Source of the DNA: Faecalibacterium sp.
Lineage (GTDB): Bacteria > Bacillota > Clostridia > Oscillospirales > Ruminococcaceae
Assembly: GCA_029264955.1 (NCBI GenBank)
Contig: JARHYC010000014.1
Coordinates: 1 to 64,000 of the forward strand
Direction: 5' to 3'
DNA: 64,000 nucleotides
Of the stretch, positions 53,799 through 62,602 are shown piece by piece. Within the stretch, counting starts at the first letter, position 1; every line of letters starts with the position of its first letter. Below the pieces are notes generated by a model. It worked only from the letters and a program-made list of their open reading frames with translations, did not search any database and was not told where the DNA came from. A program made the translations under genes and the position numbers.

Positions 53799-55994
53799 AT
53801 GAAACATGATGAAAAAGAATACCTGAAGTTTGACTTAAACTTCACTTATGATGGAGCCAGCCAAATGGCACTCCAGGCTGTAAGCGGCTCCATCCAAAAA
53901 GGGCGCTGCATTGTTCTGTGCGGGGCAAGCGGCTGTGGAAAATCCACCTTCCTGCGGTGCATCAATCGGCTGATCCCTGATTTTTATGAGGGGCATTTTG
54001 ATGGCTACTGTTATATAAACGGCAAAGATACAGCCTCCATGTCGATTGGTGAAGTGGGCGAACTGACCTCTTCTGTATTCCAAGACCCACGAAGTCAGTT
54101 TTACACGACCAACAGCTCATCAGAGACCGCTTTCGCGCTAGAGAATTATGGTTTCCCTCATGCAGAGATTACGAGACGTGTCAATACTGTTTTTTCGGAG
54201 TTCGGGCTGAAAAAACTCAAGGATAGAAATGTGTTTGACCTTTCCAGCGGTGAGCGACAATTGGTTGCAATTCTGTCGGCACATGCTCTCAACAATGATA
54301 TTCTCCTTCTAGATGAGCCAACGGCAAATCTGGATGCAGCAGCGGTGCAGGAACTTGCAAGGCTTCTTGCAGAACTGAAACAACGTGGAAAAACACTCCT
54401 CATTAATGAACATCGTCTATATTACCTGCGAGACATTGCTGATGAATACTGGCTGATGGATCATGGAAAAATTACTGCCAAATATTCCAAAAGAGAAATG
54501 TTAACCTTTTCGCAAGATGAGCTTCAGAAAAAATGTCTTCGTGTCTTGGATTTAAATCAAATTGAAGCAAATCTGCCTCCAAGGATTATTTCAAAACACG
54601 AAAACTGTTTGAAGGCCGAGAATATTACTTTTTCTTATCCCAAATACGGCGATATCATTCTGGACAAAGTTTCGTTTGAAGCAAGGAGTGGACAGGTTAT
54701 CGGACTGCTTGGTTCCAATGGCAGTGGAAAAACGACACTTGGAAAACTAATTACAGGTCTTTTCCCCGCCGCTAGCGGTACCTTTTATTGGAATGGCAAA
54801 CCGCAGACCCCGAAATCGCTTGTTCAAAAAAGCATCTTTATTATGCAGGAGGCTGAGTTTCAGTTCTTTACAAACTCTGTTTGGAATGAACTGTTGTATG
54901 GTAGAGTAGCAACGTCGCAGCTAAAAAAGGAAGTAGAACAAAAGCTCAAGGATTTTTCCCTTTGGGCGTATAGAAACAAGCATCCGTTTTCGCTGTCTGG
55001 TGGTCAAATGCAAAAACTTGTCATGCTTCTCGCCTACTTCTCTCCAAAGCCTATCGCAGTTTTGGACGAACCGACAGCCGGGTTAGATGAAAAAAGCCTG
55101 CAAGCCTGTATTGACTTGATCAACGAAATGCGAAAAAGCAAAGTCGTTTTCATTATCACGCACGATATGGAATTGATTTCCAAAACCTGCGGACGCTGTT
55201 TATGTATTTCTAAGGGTCGGTTATTAAAGGAATTTGATCTGTATGAAAAAAATGCGATAAAAAGACTTTCCCAGTATATGCAGTGTGCATTCAAACTTTC
55301 AGAGAATCCGCGTCCGTTACAACAGAATAAAAGAAACCGATTTTGTGATTCTAGAATTAAGCTGTTTTATCTTTTCACCGCACTTCTTATCAGCCTTGTT
55401 ACGGATATGGTTCTGATCACAAGCGTTATGCTTTCCTGTCTGATCCTTACACTGTATGAGAAGCGTTATTCTTCAGCTTTTTTATATTCCCTAATTTACA
55501 TAGCTATCTTCCTTAGTTATTTCCTTGCCCCACAATCCATCATGCTGTTCATCATCCATTATTTCCCACGCTTTTTCCCTGTCTGCATTGCGCTGGCAGC
55601 TGTATCTGAAAGCGGAGATACCTCACGACTTAATGCCGCATTAAGAAGTTGGCACTGTCCAGAAAAGGTTATTATGATTATAAGTATTACATTCCGATTC
55701 TTTCCGGTATTATGCAAGGATCTTAAAATAATGAGACAGTCAATCCAAACAAGGGGTGATCCCTGTGATATTCTACACAAAGTGTATCGCTTACCCCAGT
55801 ACTTTGAAAACATCGTGGTTCCAATGATGTTCCGTGTGATCCGAATTGCAGAAACCCTTTCTGCCTCAGCTGAAACTAGAGGAATTGCCATGAACAGAAA
55901 ACGAGATTCCTATGTAAAATTACATCTTTGTGGTGCAGATATTTTCCTGGCATTCCTTCTTGCGGCATCAACCCTATTAGGAATCATCCTATAA
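53799..55994 (+). CDS. ECF transporter fused ATPase-ATPase-T component (A-A'-T)
   Basis: A 731-residue fusion. ATPase 1 (about 8-235): Walker A GASGCGKSTFLRCI, signature LSSGERQLVAIL, Walker B ILLLDEPTANLD. ATPase 2 (about 268-480): [38 protein letters not shown]. The C-terminal part (about 510-731) is an EcfT membrane domain with both coupling motifs, RQSIQTRGD and SASAETRGIA. Together with the next gene it makes a complete importer. The other ECF system in this window fuses S instead of T. AAGGAG precedes the ATG. Confidence 0.9.
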   Translation: MKHDEKEYLKFDLNFTYDGASQMALQAVSGSIQKGRCIVLCGASGCGKSTFLRCINRLIPDFYEGHFDGYCYINGKDTASMSIGEVGELTSSVFQDPRSQFYTTNSSSETAFALENYGFPHAEITRRVNTVFSEFGLKKLKDRNVFDLSSGERQLVAILSAHALNNDILLLDEPTANLDAAAVQELARLLAELKQRGKTLLINEHRLYYLRDIADEYWLMDHGKITAKYSKREMLTFSQDELQKKCLRVLDLNQIEANLPPRIISKHENCLKAENITFSYPKYGDIILDKVSFEARSGQVIGLLGSNGSGKTTLGKLITGLFPAASGTFYWNGKPQTPKSLVQKSIFIMQEAEFQFFTNSVWNELLYGRVATSQLKKEVEQKLKDFSLWAYRNKHPFSLSGGQMQKLVMLLAYFSPKPIAVLDEPTAGLDEKSLQACIDLINEMRKSKVVFIITHDMELISKTCGRCLCISKGRLLKEFDLYEKNAIKRLSQYMQCAFKLSENPRPLQQNKRNRFCDSRIKLFYLFTALLISLVTDMVLITSVMLSCLILTLYEKRYSSAFLYSLIYIAIFLSYFLAPQSIMLFIIHYFPRFFPVCIALAAVSESGDTSRLNAALRSWHCPEKVIMIISITFRFFPVLCKDLKIMRQSIQTRGDPCDILHKVYRLPQYFENIVVPMMFRVIRIAETLSASAETRGIAMNRKRDSYVKLHLCGADIFLAFLLAASTLLGIIL

Positions 55995-56023
55995 AACAAT
56001 AACAGAAACGTGGAGGACACATT

Positions 56024-56614
56024 ATGAAAAAACAAAAGCTCAAAATCAAAGACATCATCACCATCACCCTACTCACACTTATCAATGTGCTTATTTTTAT
56101 GGCCGGTTCCTTTTTCTACATAAGCCCTATTACGATTCTTGCCATGCCTGTGTTTTTTTCGCTTCTCGAAGGAATCGTCTTTTATGTAATTTCCATAAAG
56201 GTTCCCCAAAAAGGCGCTTTCCTTATTTATTGTACAATCAGAGGGATCATGGGTTTCTATCTTCCTTACACACTATTATATATCCTTGCAGGCGTGATTG
56301 CGGAACTGGTAATGAAAAAGTATGGATATGGGAATTCGAAAGGTGTGTGTGTAAGCTACATTGTAACACAGGTTCTTGGAGCTATCGGCGGAACCGTATA
56401 TCCCTATGTCATTGCATATCAGAGCTTTTTCTCCGACGCTGAAGCGATGGCGGCCCAAGGGGCAAATCAGAATGTTCTGGCTGCCGCCAATATGATTCAG
56501 TCTTGGAGATGCCTCGTCCTTTTGCTGGCTGTTGCAATTGCTGCGTTGATTGGCTCTCTGATTGCCAAAAAAATCTTGAAAAAGCACTTTCTGCAAGAAG
56601 AAAAGGGTGTATAA
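56024..56614 (+). CDS. ECF S component, Trep_Strep (MptA-like) family
   Basis: A 196-residue membrane protein with five or six helices (IITITLLTLINVLIFMAGSFF, ISPITILAMPVFFSLLEGIVFYVI, GIMGFYLPYTLLYILAGVIAELVM). The layout fits the Trep_Strep group of S components, often next to ABC exporters and thought to handle metal complexes or vitamins; the ligand is unknown. GTGGAGG precedes the ATG, 29 bp after the A-A'-T gene. Confidence 0.8.
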   Translation: MKKQKLKIKDIITITLLTLINVLIFMAGSFFYISPITILAMPVFFSLLEGIVFYVISIKVPQKGAFLIYCTIRGIMGFYLPYTLLYILAGVIAELVMKKYGYGNSKGVCVSYIVTQVLGAIGGTVYPYVIAYQSFFSDAEAMAAQGANQNVLAAANMIQSWRCLVLLLAVAIAALIGSLIAKKILKKHFLQEEKGV

Positions 56615-56615
56615 A

Positions 56616-58361
56616 ATGAAAGAAAAACAAAATTCGACCCCTTCTTTTTTTAAAGAATTGGGCGGCTTTATGCAGCCATATCAAAAAAAATATTCTCTTT
56701 CCATTATCCTGAGTATTTGCAGCGTGGGGGCTGGTATCGCGTCCTATGGGTTTGTTGGGAAAATTGTATCTGTACTGTTTGCAGAAAAGCCAGCCTTTGC
56801 AAGCATTCTCACGCTTGCCATAGCGGCAGCGGTATGCAAGCTGCTGAATGTTTGCCTTCTGAACCTTTCCACATGGATTTCCCACAAGGCCGCCTACTAT
56901 ACCCTTCGAGACATTCGTGAAGCATTATCTCAAAAATTGCTTCGTCTTCCAATGGGCTACTTTGAAGAAACTGGCAGCGGCAGACTTAAATCCCTTCTTG
57001 TGGATCATGTAGAAGGAATGGAAAACACGCTGGCACATGTCCTCCCTGAGCTCACAGCAAACCTTTTAGCGCCTTTTTGCTGCATCCTATGGATGTTCTT
57101 AATTGATTGGAGACTTGCCCTTGTTGCACTTATATGGATCATATTAGGATTTTCCGTGACAGGCGGTATGATGAAGGACTATTCTTCAAAATACGAAGGA
57201 CAAATCAAAGCATTCAAGCATATGAATCAGGCTGTTGTAGAATATGTAAATGGAATTGAAGTCATCAAAAACTTTGGACAAACAGACAAATGCTACCAAA
57301 AATATCAAGATGCCGTGTACAGCCACGCCTGCTACAATGTGAACTGGCAAAAAGAAACGCAAAAATACGCTTCATTAGGTATGGCGATCGCTCCCTTTTC
57401 CATTTTTCCCATCTTGATTGGCGGGTTGATCTTTCACTCTTACGGAACCATAGAGGTAGATTCTTTGTTGTTGTTGATGCTTCTTTCTCTTGGCATTTTC
57501 GGGCCACTGATGAACGCAATGAATTATTTTGACCAGCTGGCCGCATTGGGAACAAATGCCGCAGAAATCAAAGCTGTGCTGAATTACCCAGAACTGAAAC
57601 GTGGTGAAGGTGCATCCATAGAAAATACGGACATCCGCTATAACAATGTAAGTTTTTCGTACAAAGATGGAAAAAAGATCCTGCAAAATATCTCTTTGCA
57701 CATTCCACAAGGCTCCATGCTGGCTCTTGTTGGGCCTTCCGGCAGTGGTAAGTCGACGATTGCCAAACTGCTAGCAGGATTTTGGGATGTGGACGAAGGC
57801 AACATTCAAATCGGTGGAAAATCAATGCAAAATTTTACGCAAGAGCAGCTGAATCGCCTTATCGCCTATGTAGATCAGGAAACATTCCTTTTCGACGAAA
57901 CCATCCTGGATAATATTCGTATTGGCTGCCCAGAAGCAACCTCTGAAGATGTGAAAAAAACAGCAAAACTTACCTACTGTGATGACTTTATCCGTGCGCT
58001 TCCTCAGGGATATGAAACCAGGGCCGGCGAAGCTGGCAGACGACTTTCCGGCGGTGAACGGCAACGAATCTCTATTGTACGCGCTATGATGAAAAATGCA
58101 CCAATTATGATTTTGGATGAGGCTACTGCAAGTACCGACCCAGAAAATGAGGCTATGATTCAAAAAGCCTTAAATGCAGCAGCCAAAGGAAAGACATTGA
58201 TCCTCGTAGCACATCGACTTTCTACTATTGTAAACGCAGATCAGATTGCATTTATAAAAGGCGGAAAAATCGAAGCAATAGGAACTCATCAGGAATTGTT
58301 GCAAATATGTCCTGCATATAAGACCATGTGGGAACTTGCGGAGGTGAATAAGAATGCTTGA
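56616..58361 (+). CDS. ABC transporter half-molecule 1 (exporter fold)
   Basis: A 581-residue permease-ATPase half transporter: six helices (about 20-300) then an ATPase with Walker A GPSGSGKSTIAKLL, Q-loop VDQETFLFDETI, signature LSGGERQRISIVRAM and Walker B IMILDEATASTDPE. The pair resembles IrtA/IrtB and YbtP/YbtQ, exporter-fold proteins that work in siderophore uptake; here it follows an ECF system. ATG at 56616 is preferred over GTG at 56607. Its end overlaps the second half by 8 bp. Confidence 0.88.
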   Translation: MKEKQNSTPSFFKELGGFMQPYQKKYSLSIILSICSVGAGIASYGFVGKIVSVLFAEKPAFASILTLAIAAAVCKLLNVCLLNLSTWISHKAAYYTLRDIREALSQKLLRLPMGYFEETGSGRLKSLLVDHVEGMENTLAHVLPELTANLLAPFCCILWMFLIDWRLALVALIWIILGFSVTGGMMKDYSSKYEGQIKAFKHMNQAVVEYVNGIEVIKNFGQTDKCYQKYQDAVYSHACYNVNWQKETQKYASLGMAIAPFSIFPILIGGLIFHSYGTIEVDSLLLLMLLSLGIFGPLMNAMNYFDQLAALGTNAAEIKAVLNYPELKRGEGASIENTDIRYNNVSFSYKDGKKILQNISLHIPQGSMLALVGPSGSGKSTIAKLLAGFWDVDEGNIQIGGKSMQNFTQEQLNRLIAYVDQETFLFDETILDNIRIGCPEATSEDVKKTAKLTYCDDFIRALPQGYETRAGEAGRRLSGGERQRISIVRAMMKNAPIMILDEATASTDPENEAMIQKALNAAAKGKTLILVAHRLSTIVNADQIAFIKGGKIEAIGTHQELLQICPAYKTMWELAEVNKNA

Positions 58362-60099
58362 TACGTTGCGAAGAATATGGGCTTTCAGCAAAAAACAGCA
58401 CAGAACTTTGATAACCGCTCTTGCATTGTCCTTTTTCCGTTCTATTTTGGGTATTACACAGCTGTTAGCAATCATCCTCACCATACAAGCTCTCTGTGGG
58501 AGTATTGATCTCAAATCCAGCATTATCAGAATAGGGATACTGACCGGAATTTGCATCCTCGGTAACTTTTTCACTAGCTATTTCGAGCAAATCAATACTT
58601 TGAAAAGTGGATTCTTTATGGCTGCGGATCAGCGCGTCGCAGTAGGTAACCATTTGCGAAAAATGCCCTTGGGATATTTTAATGATACTTCCTCTGGCCG
58701 AATTTGTGCTTCTTTGACAACCACTCTTTCCAATGTTGAAAATGCAGCGGCAATGGCTATGATTGGTATTATTTCCGGACTTTTCAGCACATTCAACTTG
58801 TTTGTATTTATGCTTTTCTACGACTGGCGCATTGGTATTTTATCTGGTGTGGGAATGCTCGTTTATCTACTGATTGTAAATTACCAGATGAAACTGTCCA
58901 GAACGCTCGCTCCAATACAGCAAGAAGCGCAAACTAACCTTGCCCAAACAGCACTAGCCTTCTTGCAGGGAATCAAGGTCACAAAGTCCTTCCACCTTAA
59001 AAATGGCAATCATCATATGAAGATGGCCATTGTAGAAAGCTGTAATGAAAACATTGCCCTCACCTCAAAATCAATGCCATCCCAGTTTGCGGCAAGTATC
59101 TGTATCGCCGTTTTTGAATCTATGATTTTACTGGCATCCCTATCTTTTTGTTTTCAAACAGAGACCTTCGCTATGGTAAAGGTCGTTGTCCTTTTGATAT
59201 TCAGTTTTATGGTTTACGCCTCCCTAAATCAGGCGGGCTCCATGCTTTCCATGATCGGCCTATTGGATTCCGGCTTAGCTGAGATAGAAACGATTGAAAA
59301 CGAAGAGCACCTTAAGCAGGAAATGCCTCATCAAAATGCCGTGTCAACCCGTATTGTTTTCAAACATGTATCCTTTTCCTATGATGAAAACGAGGTCCTG
59401 CATGATATTTCTCTTACGGTTGAGCCGAACTCCTTCACTGCGCTGATTGGGCCGTCTGGATCTGGAAAAACCACCCTTTGTCAATTGATTCCACGATTCC
59501 GCGATGTTTCCGCTGGGGCAATTACAATTGGAGGGGCTGACATCCGCCATATGCAAGAAGAAGATCTGATGAAAAAAATAAGCATGGTCTTTCAGCATGT
59601 ATACCTTTTTGAGGATACTATTTTCAACAATATCCGCTTTGCTAAGCCGGATGCAAGTTTGGAAGAAGTAAGAAAAGCAGCAAAGGCTGCATATTGTGAT
59701 GATTTTATTATGGCGCTTCCAGATGGTTATGACACAGTGATCGCTGAAGGCGGAACCAGCCTTTCCGGCGGTGAGAAGCAGCGTATTTCCATTGCCAGAG
59801 CAATCCTGAAGGATGCTCCCATTGTCATTTTGGACGAGGCAACCAGTGCCTTGGATGCGGAAAATGAACACGATATTCTGGGGGCAATCGATATGCTGAC
59901 GAAGAATAAGACGGTCATCATGATTGCGCATCGCATCAAATCGGTCGAGAGGGCAGATCACATCATTGCGCTGAAAAACGGCCGGGTGGTGCAGGAAGGA
60001 ACCCACGCTGAGCTAAAAGATGTGCCGGGGCTTTATGCAGATTTCCTTAAATCGAGAGAAGATGCAGCACTTTGGCAACTGAATACCAAATCGAAATAA
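58354..60099 (+). CDS. ABC transporter half-molecule 2 (exporter fold)
   Basis: A 581-residue partner of the preceding half transporter. Six helices, then Walker A GPSGSGKTTLCQLI, VFQHVYLFEDTI, signature LSGGEKQRISIARAIL and Walker B IVILDEATSALDAE. The Glu after Walker B is present in both halves, so both sites may hydrolyse ATP. GGAGGTG precedes the ATG. It is the last intact gene of the cluster; integrase remnants begin within ten bases of its stop. Confidence 0.9.
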   Translation: MLDTLRRIWAFSKKQHRTLITALALSFFRSILGITQLLAIILTIQALCGSIDLKSSIIRIGILTGICILGNFFTSYFEQINTLKSGFFMAADQRVAVGNHLRKMPLGYFNDTSSGRICASLTTTLSNVENAAAMAMIGIISGLFSTFNLFVFMLFYDWRIGILSGVGMLVYLLIVNYQMKLSRTLAPIQQEAQTNLAQTALAFLQGIKVTKSFHLKNGNHHMKMAIVESCNENIALTSKSMPSQFAASICIAVFESMILLASLSFCFQTETFAMVKVVVLLIFSFMVYASLNQAGSMLSMIGLLDSGLAEIETIENEEHLKQEMPHQNAVSTRIVFKHVSFSYDENEVLHDISLTVEPNSFTALIGPSGSGKTTLCQLIPRFRDVSAGAITIGGADIRHMQEEDLMKKISMVFQHVYLFEDTIFNNIRFAKPDASLEEVRKAAKAAYCDDFIMALPDGYDTVIAEGGTSLSGGEKQRISIARAILKDAPIVILDEATSALDAENEHDILGAIDMLTKNKTVIMIAHRIKSVERADHIIALKNGRVVQEGTHAELKDVPGLYADFLKSREDAALWQLNTKSK

Positions 60100-60106
60100 C
60101 CCCATT

Positions 60107-60340
60107 TCCCACTATGTCTACGATAAAACACGGAAATATCTATTGAACAAACTGCATGATCTGATTGGCCGTTATAAGGATGCGGAGCTGAGCGACTACA
60201 AGCCCGGAACGATTCGGGATAACACCATGCGTGGTTATCGGATGTACAACGACAGCTATATCTGCCCGATCTTAGGGGACAAGAAGAGCTCCGCCATCAC
60301 GTCGCCGGACATTCAGCAGATGTACGCAAAGCGAAAAAAG
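60107..60340 (+). pseudogene. Tyrosine-recombinase (integrase) N-terminal remnant
   Basis: The frame reads HYVYDKTRKYLLNKLHD, RYKDAELSDYKPGTIRD, MRGYRMYNDSYICPILGD and ITSPDIQQMYAKRKK: the SAM-like DNA-binding part of a Tn916-type phage integrase. It has no start codon of its own, begins right after the ABC gene and loses similarity near 60340, so it is a broken fragment. Confidence 0.75.
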
Positions 60341-60355
60341 GTGGTTGATATTCTC

Positions 60356-60622
60356 TCAATCTTCTCGCAGTTTATATCTCTTTCCTGCATCTCTGCCTTC
60401 GATCTTGATAAGATCTTCTTCGTTCATCTGGCGGGCAATGCGATAGGCACGGGTCTTTTTTACATTCAAAAGCTCCTGTAATTCTTCCTCTGTGATTGCA
60501 CCGTACTCCGCCAGATAATCCAAAACAACTTTCATCTGCGGCGTAATGGTAACAGCCGATGCCGGCTGGGCTTTCTCGATCCGTTCCAAACCCTTGAAAA
60601 TAGCCGCTGTTTCATACATCAT
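60356..60622 (-). CDS. Small winged-helix DNA-binding protein
   Basis: An 88-residue protein: a short N-terminal stretch (YETAAIFKGLERIEKAQP) and a winged helix (VVLDYLAEYGAITEEELQELLNVKKTRAYRIARQMNEEDLIKIEG). Such proteins are common cargo of integrative elements. AAGGAG precedes the ATG. It lies antisense between two integrase remnants, so it probably came with the same element. Possibly intact. Confidence 0.65.
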   Translation of the reverse strand: MMYETAAIFKGLERIEKAQPASAVTITPQMKVVLDYLAEYGAITEEELQELLNVKKTRAYRIARQMNEEDLIKIEGRDAGKRYKLRED

Positions 60623-60690
60623 GGTGTACTCCTTCCGATGTGTTCTACCTTGTGTGATACTCCGATTTTCTCTCTCAAGTGAAAATTATA

Positions 60691-60813
60691 AAACGAACAG
60701 AATTCATATTGGTACTCTGTTATGGATTACAGTCGCAAGAGCTGATTGCTCTGAAATGGAGCGATGTAAATATAAAACAGCCCTCTCTCACCGTCCATAC
60801 AGAAGTGGGGTGA
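60691..60813 (+). pseudogene. Tyrosine-recombinase catalytic-domain remnant
   Basis: The frame KRTEFILVLCYGLQSQELIALKWSDVNIKQPSLTVHTEVG carries the Box I region of a tyrosine recombinase (G-L-R-x-x-E-L-x-A-L-x-W-x-D), here with Gln at the catalytic Arg position (GLQSQEL). It ends at TGA after about 40 codons. A second fragment of a decayed integrase. Confidence 0.7.
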
Positions 60814-61037
60814 AAGAGGGCGCCCTAAGCAGAGGAACCGCCTTCGGCAGTCGTGCACTTTCTGAGAGAGCGCGACTGCTTTTTAGGTGGGTAGCACTAT
60901 ATAGAATATCTGCAACAGACATAGGAAATCCAGCAACAGACAATTGCAAATGTATAATAGTAAGTAGTGCAGGTGTTGGATAATTTGCCGAGATGCGAAT
61001 GCTCAAGATCTGTTTAGGGGGATCACTATCGCCGGTT
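60814..61037. other. Degenerate element scar
   Basis: No intact gene. It holds a hairpin GCAGTCGTGC/GCGCGACTGC with T run (60847-60885), and two direct GCAACAGAC copies 21 bases apart (60912-60920 and 60933-60941), possibly leftover recombinase or regulator sites. Confidence 0.45.
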
Positions 61038-62387
61038 TTATCCCTTTTCGCATATTGCAGAGGATATCTGTTGGGCTGGGCTATGATTCAAGCTATACCC
61101 GGAAACCTTAGAAAAATATATTCCCATAACGAGCGTGATCACCTCAATGGTGGGGATGGACAACCAAATACCGTCAAGTCCCCAAAGCAGAGAAAATAAA
61201 ACAACAAGAGATATAATCCCGATACAGCCTCGAAAAAATGAAAGCTTTAATGAATAAGATACATATTCCGTTGCACTGAACAGAGCGGTTGTCATAAAAT
61301 TGTACCCCAAAAACAGGAAACTAATAAAATATATTTTTATTCCATGCTCAGCGATTGTCTGCAGTTGAGCGTTCTGCTCCTGATTGAATATTTGAATCAT
61401 TTCCGGAGCAAAGCGCAGGGTACCTAAAAACACCAACACACCCATTACAGCTGATACAATGATGCCGCGGCGGTAAATAAACTGCACCTGAGCAGAGCTT
61501 CCTTTTCCGTGTGCGGTGCTGAGAAGGGGCTGCACCCCCTGAGATACTCCGGTAAAAACAGCTAAAACAATCAGAGCTAGATTAGCCACAACGCCATATG
61601 CTGCAACTCCAATGTTTCCGGCACTCTTTAAAATGAGCAGGTTGAACACCAGTAAAACAATGCCGGAGGAAAATTCGTTGATGAACGAGGCCACGCCAAA
61701 TCCGCACAACTTCTTGATTTCTGCGGCGCATAGAAGCTTTTTTGTGAAGTGAAACTGATTTTTCTTGCAAAGCCAGTGTACCGAACAAATCAGTACGCCC
61801 GCCACCGGTGTCAACGCAGTCGCAAAAGCGGCGCCAAAGATTCCCCAGCCAAGCGGATACATAAACACATAGTCCAATATCACATTGGCCGCACTCCCCA
61901 CCAACATGGAGACCATAGCCAGCTTCGGATTTCCATCGTTGCGGATAAAATTGATGTACAAATGGCGCAACATAAAAAAGGGTGCAAAGCACAGAATTGT
62001 TTTCATATATACATCAGCCATTGGCAGGATTTCATCCTGAGCACCTAATAGCACAACAACCGACTTCGAAAAGAAAACGCCGATCAAGCATAAGAACATT
62101 CCGATCCCCAAAGACAAATAGAACGCAGTTGTAAAAATACGGTTGGCATTCCCATCTTCCTCTCTGGCTTTTGAAATTGCATAATAGGTTGCCCCACCAA
62201 TGCCGATCAGCATTCCCAAGCCGTTGATCAGACCGAAAATACAGATCGTCAAGTTCAGCGCAGCCAGGCCATTGACACCTAGCTTATCAGAAACAAAAAA
62301 AGTATCCGTAAGAATTGTCACAGCTGCTCCAAGCATGCCCAGAATACTCATAGAAATATAGCGGTAAAAATGAATGTTTTGTTTCAA
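61038..62387 (-). CDS. MATE-family efflux transporter
   Basis: A 449-residue Na+/H+-coupled multidrug exporter with 12 helices. LGMLGAAVTILTDTFFVSDKLGVNGLAALNLT, GLINGLGMLIGIGGATYYAISKAREE and GVSQGVQPLLSTAHGKGS are typical MATE features. The start is TTG at 62387, with AGAGGAGG eight bases upstream; a reading 12 codons longer runs into the terminator hairpin and is rejected. Substrates unknown. Expression must pass the terminator immediately upstream. Confidence 0.87.
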   Translation of the reverse strand: MKQNIHFYRYISMSILGMLGAAVTILTDTFFVSDKLGVNGLAALNLTICIFGLINGLGMLIGIGGATYYAISKAREEDGNANRIFTTAFYLSLGIGMFLCLIGVFFSKSVVVLLGAQDEILPMADVYMKTILCFAPFFMLRHLYINFIRNDGNPKLAMVSMLVGSAANVILDYVFMYPLGWGIFGAAFATALTPVAGVLICSVHWLCKKNQFHFTKKLLCAAEIKKLCGFGVASFINEFSSGIVLLVFNLLILKSAGNIGVAAYGVVANLALIVLAVFTGVSQGVQPLLSTAHGKGSSAQVQFIYRRGIIVSAVMGVLVFLGTLRFAPEMIQIFNQEQNAQLQTIAEHGIKIYFISFLFLGYNFMTTALFSATEYVSYSLKLSFFRGCIGIISLVVLFSLLWGLDGIWLSIPTIEVITLVMGIYFSKVSGYSLNHSPAQQISSAICEKG

Positions 62388-62402
62388 ATAACTTCCTCCT
62401 CT

Positions 62403-62464
62403 AAAAAAATAAGGGTGCTTCACACATTCCTTCTAAGATCTACGGAATGTGTGAAGCACCCTTA
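62403..62464 (-). terminator. Attenuator-like terminator in the MATE leader
   Basis: Perfect 20-21-bp stem (62411-62430 with 62444-62463), 13-base loop, followed on the minus strand by TTATTTTTTTAG and then the AGAGGAGG ribosome site. Because it ends about 15 bases before the start codon, no promoter fits between it and the gene, so MATE transcription must read through. Confidence 0.85.
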
Positions 62465-62474
62465 CAGTATCCAT
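62433..62474 (-). CDS. Possible leader peptide of the MATE gene
   Basis: ATG at 62474 opens a 13-residue frame (MDTVRVLHTFRRS) ending at TAG inside the terminator loop. A ribosome paused there would cover the 5' arm. No good ribosome site is seen, so this is a weak candidate. Confidence 0.3.
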   Translation of the reverse strand: MDTVRVLHTFRRS

Positions 62475-62507
62475 CCGATGACAGATTACTCGTGCATATT
62501 TTTAAGC

Positions 62508-62536
62508 AAGATACCACAGAAATGGTTTTCTGTCAA
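62508..62536 (-). promoter_or_regulatory. Promoter of the MATE leader
   Basis: Minus-strand TTGACA (62536-62531), 17 bases, TATCTT (62513-62508). Start near 62501 gives a leader of about 115 bases containing the terminator. Confidence 0.75.
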
Positions 62537-62602
62537 GTGACATCTTCATTTAAAGTGGAATCTGGCCCCGGAAAGGCCGCCAATCACTGAATGACCGCAA
62601 AA

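Noticed and set aside
60788..61006. A 72-codon minus-strand frame in the integrase scar
   Set aside because: It spans a hairpin and direct repeats, has no ribosome site, and its sequence is unlike any protein I recognise.
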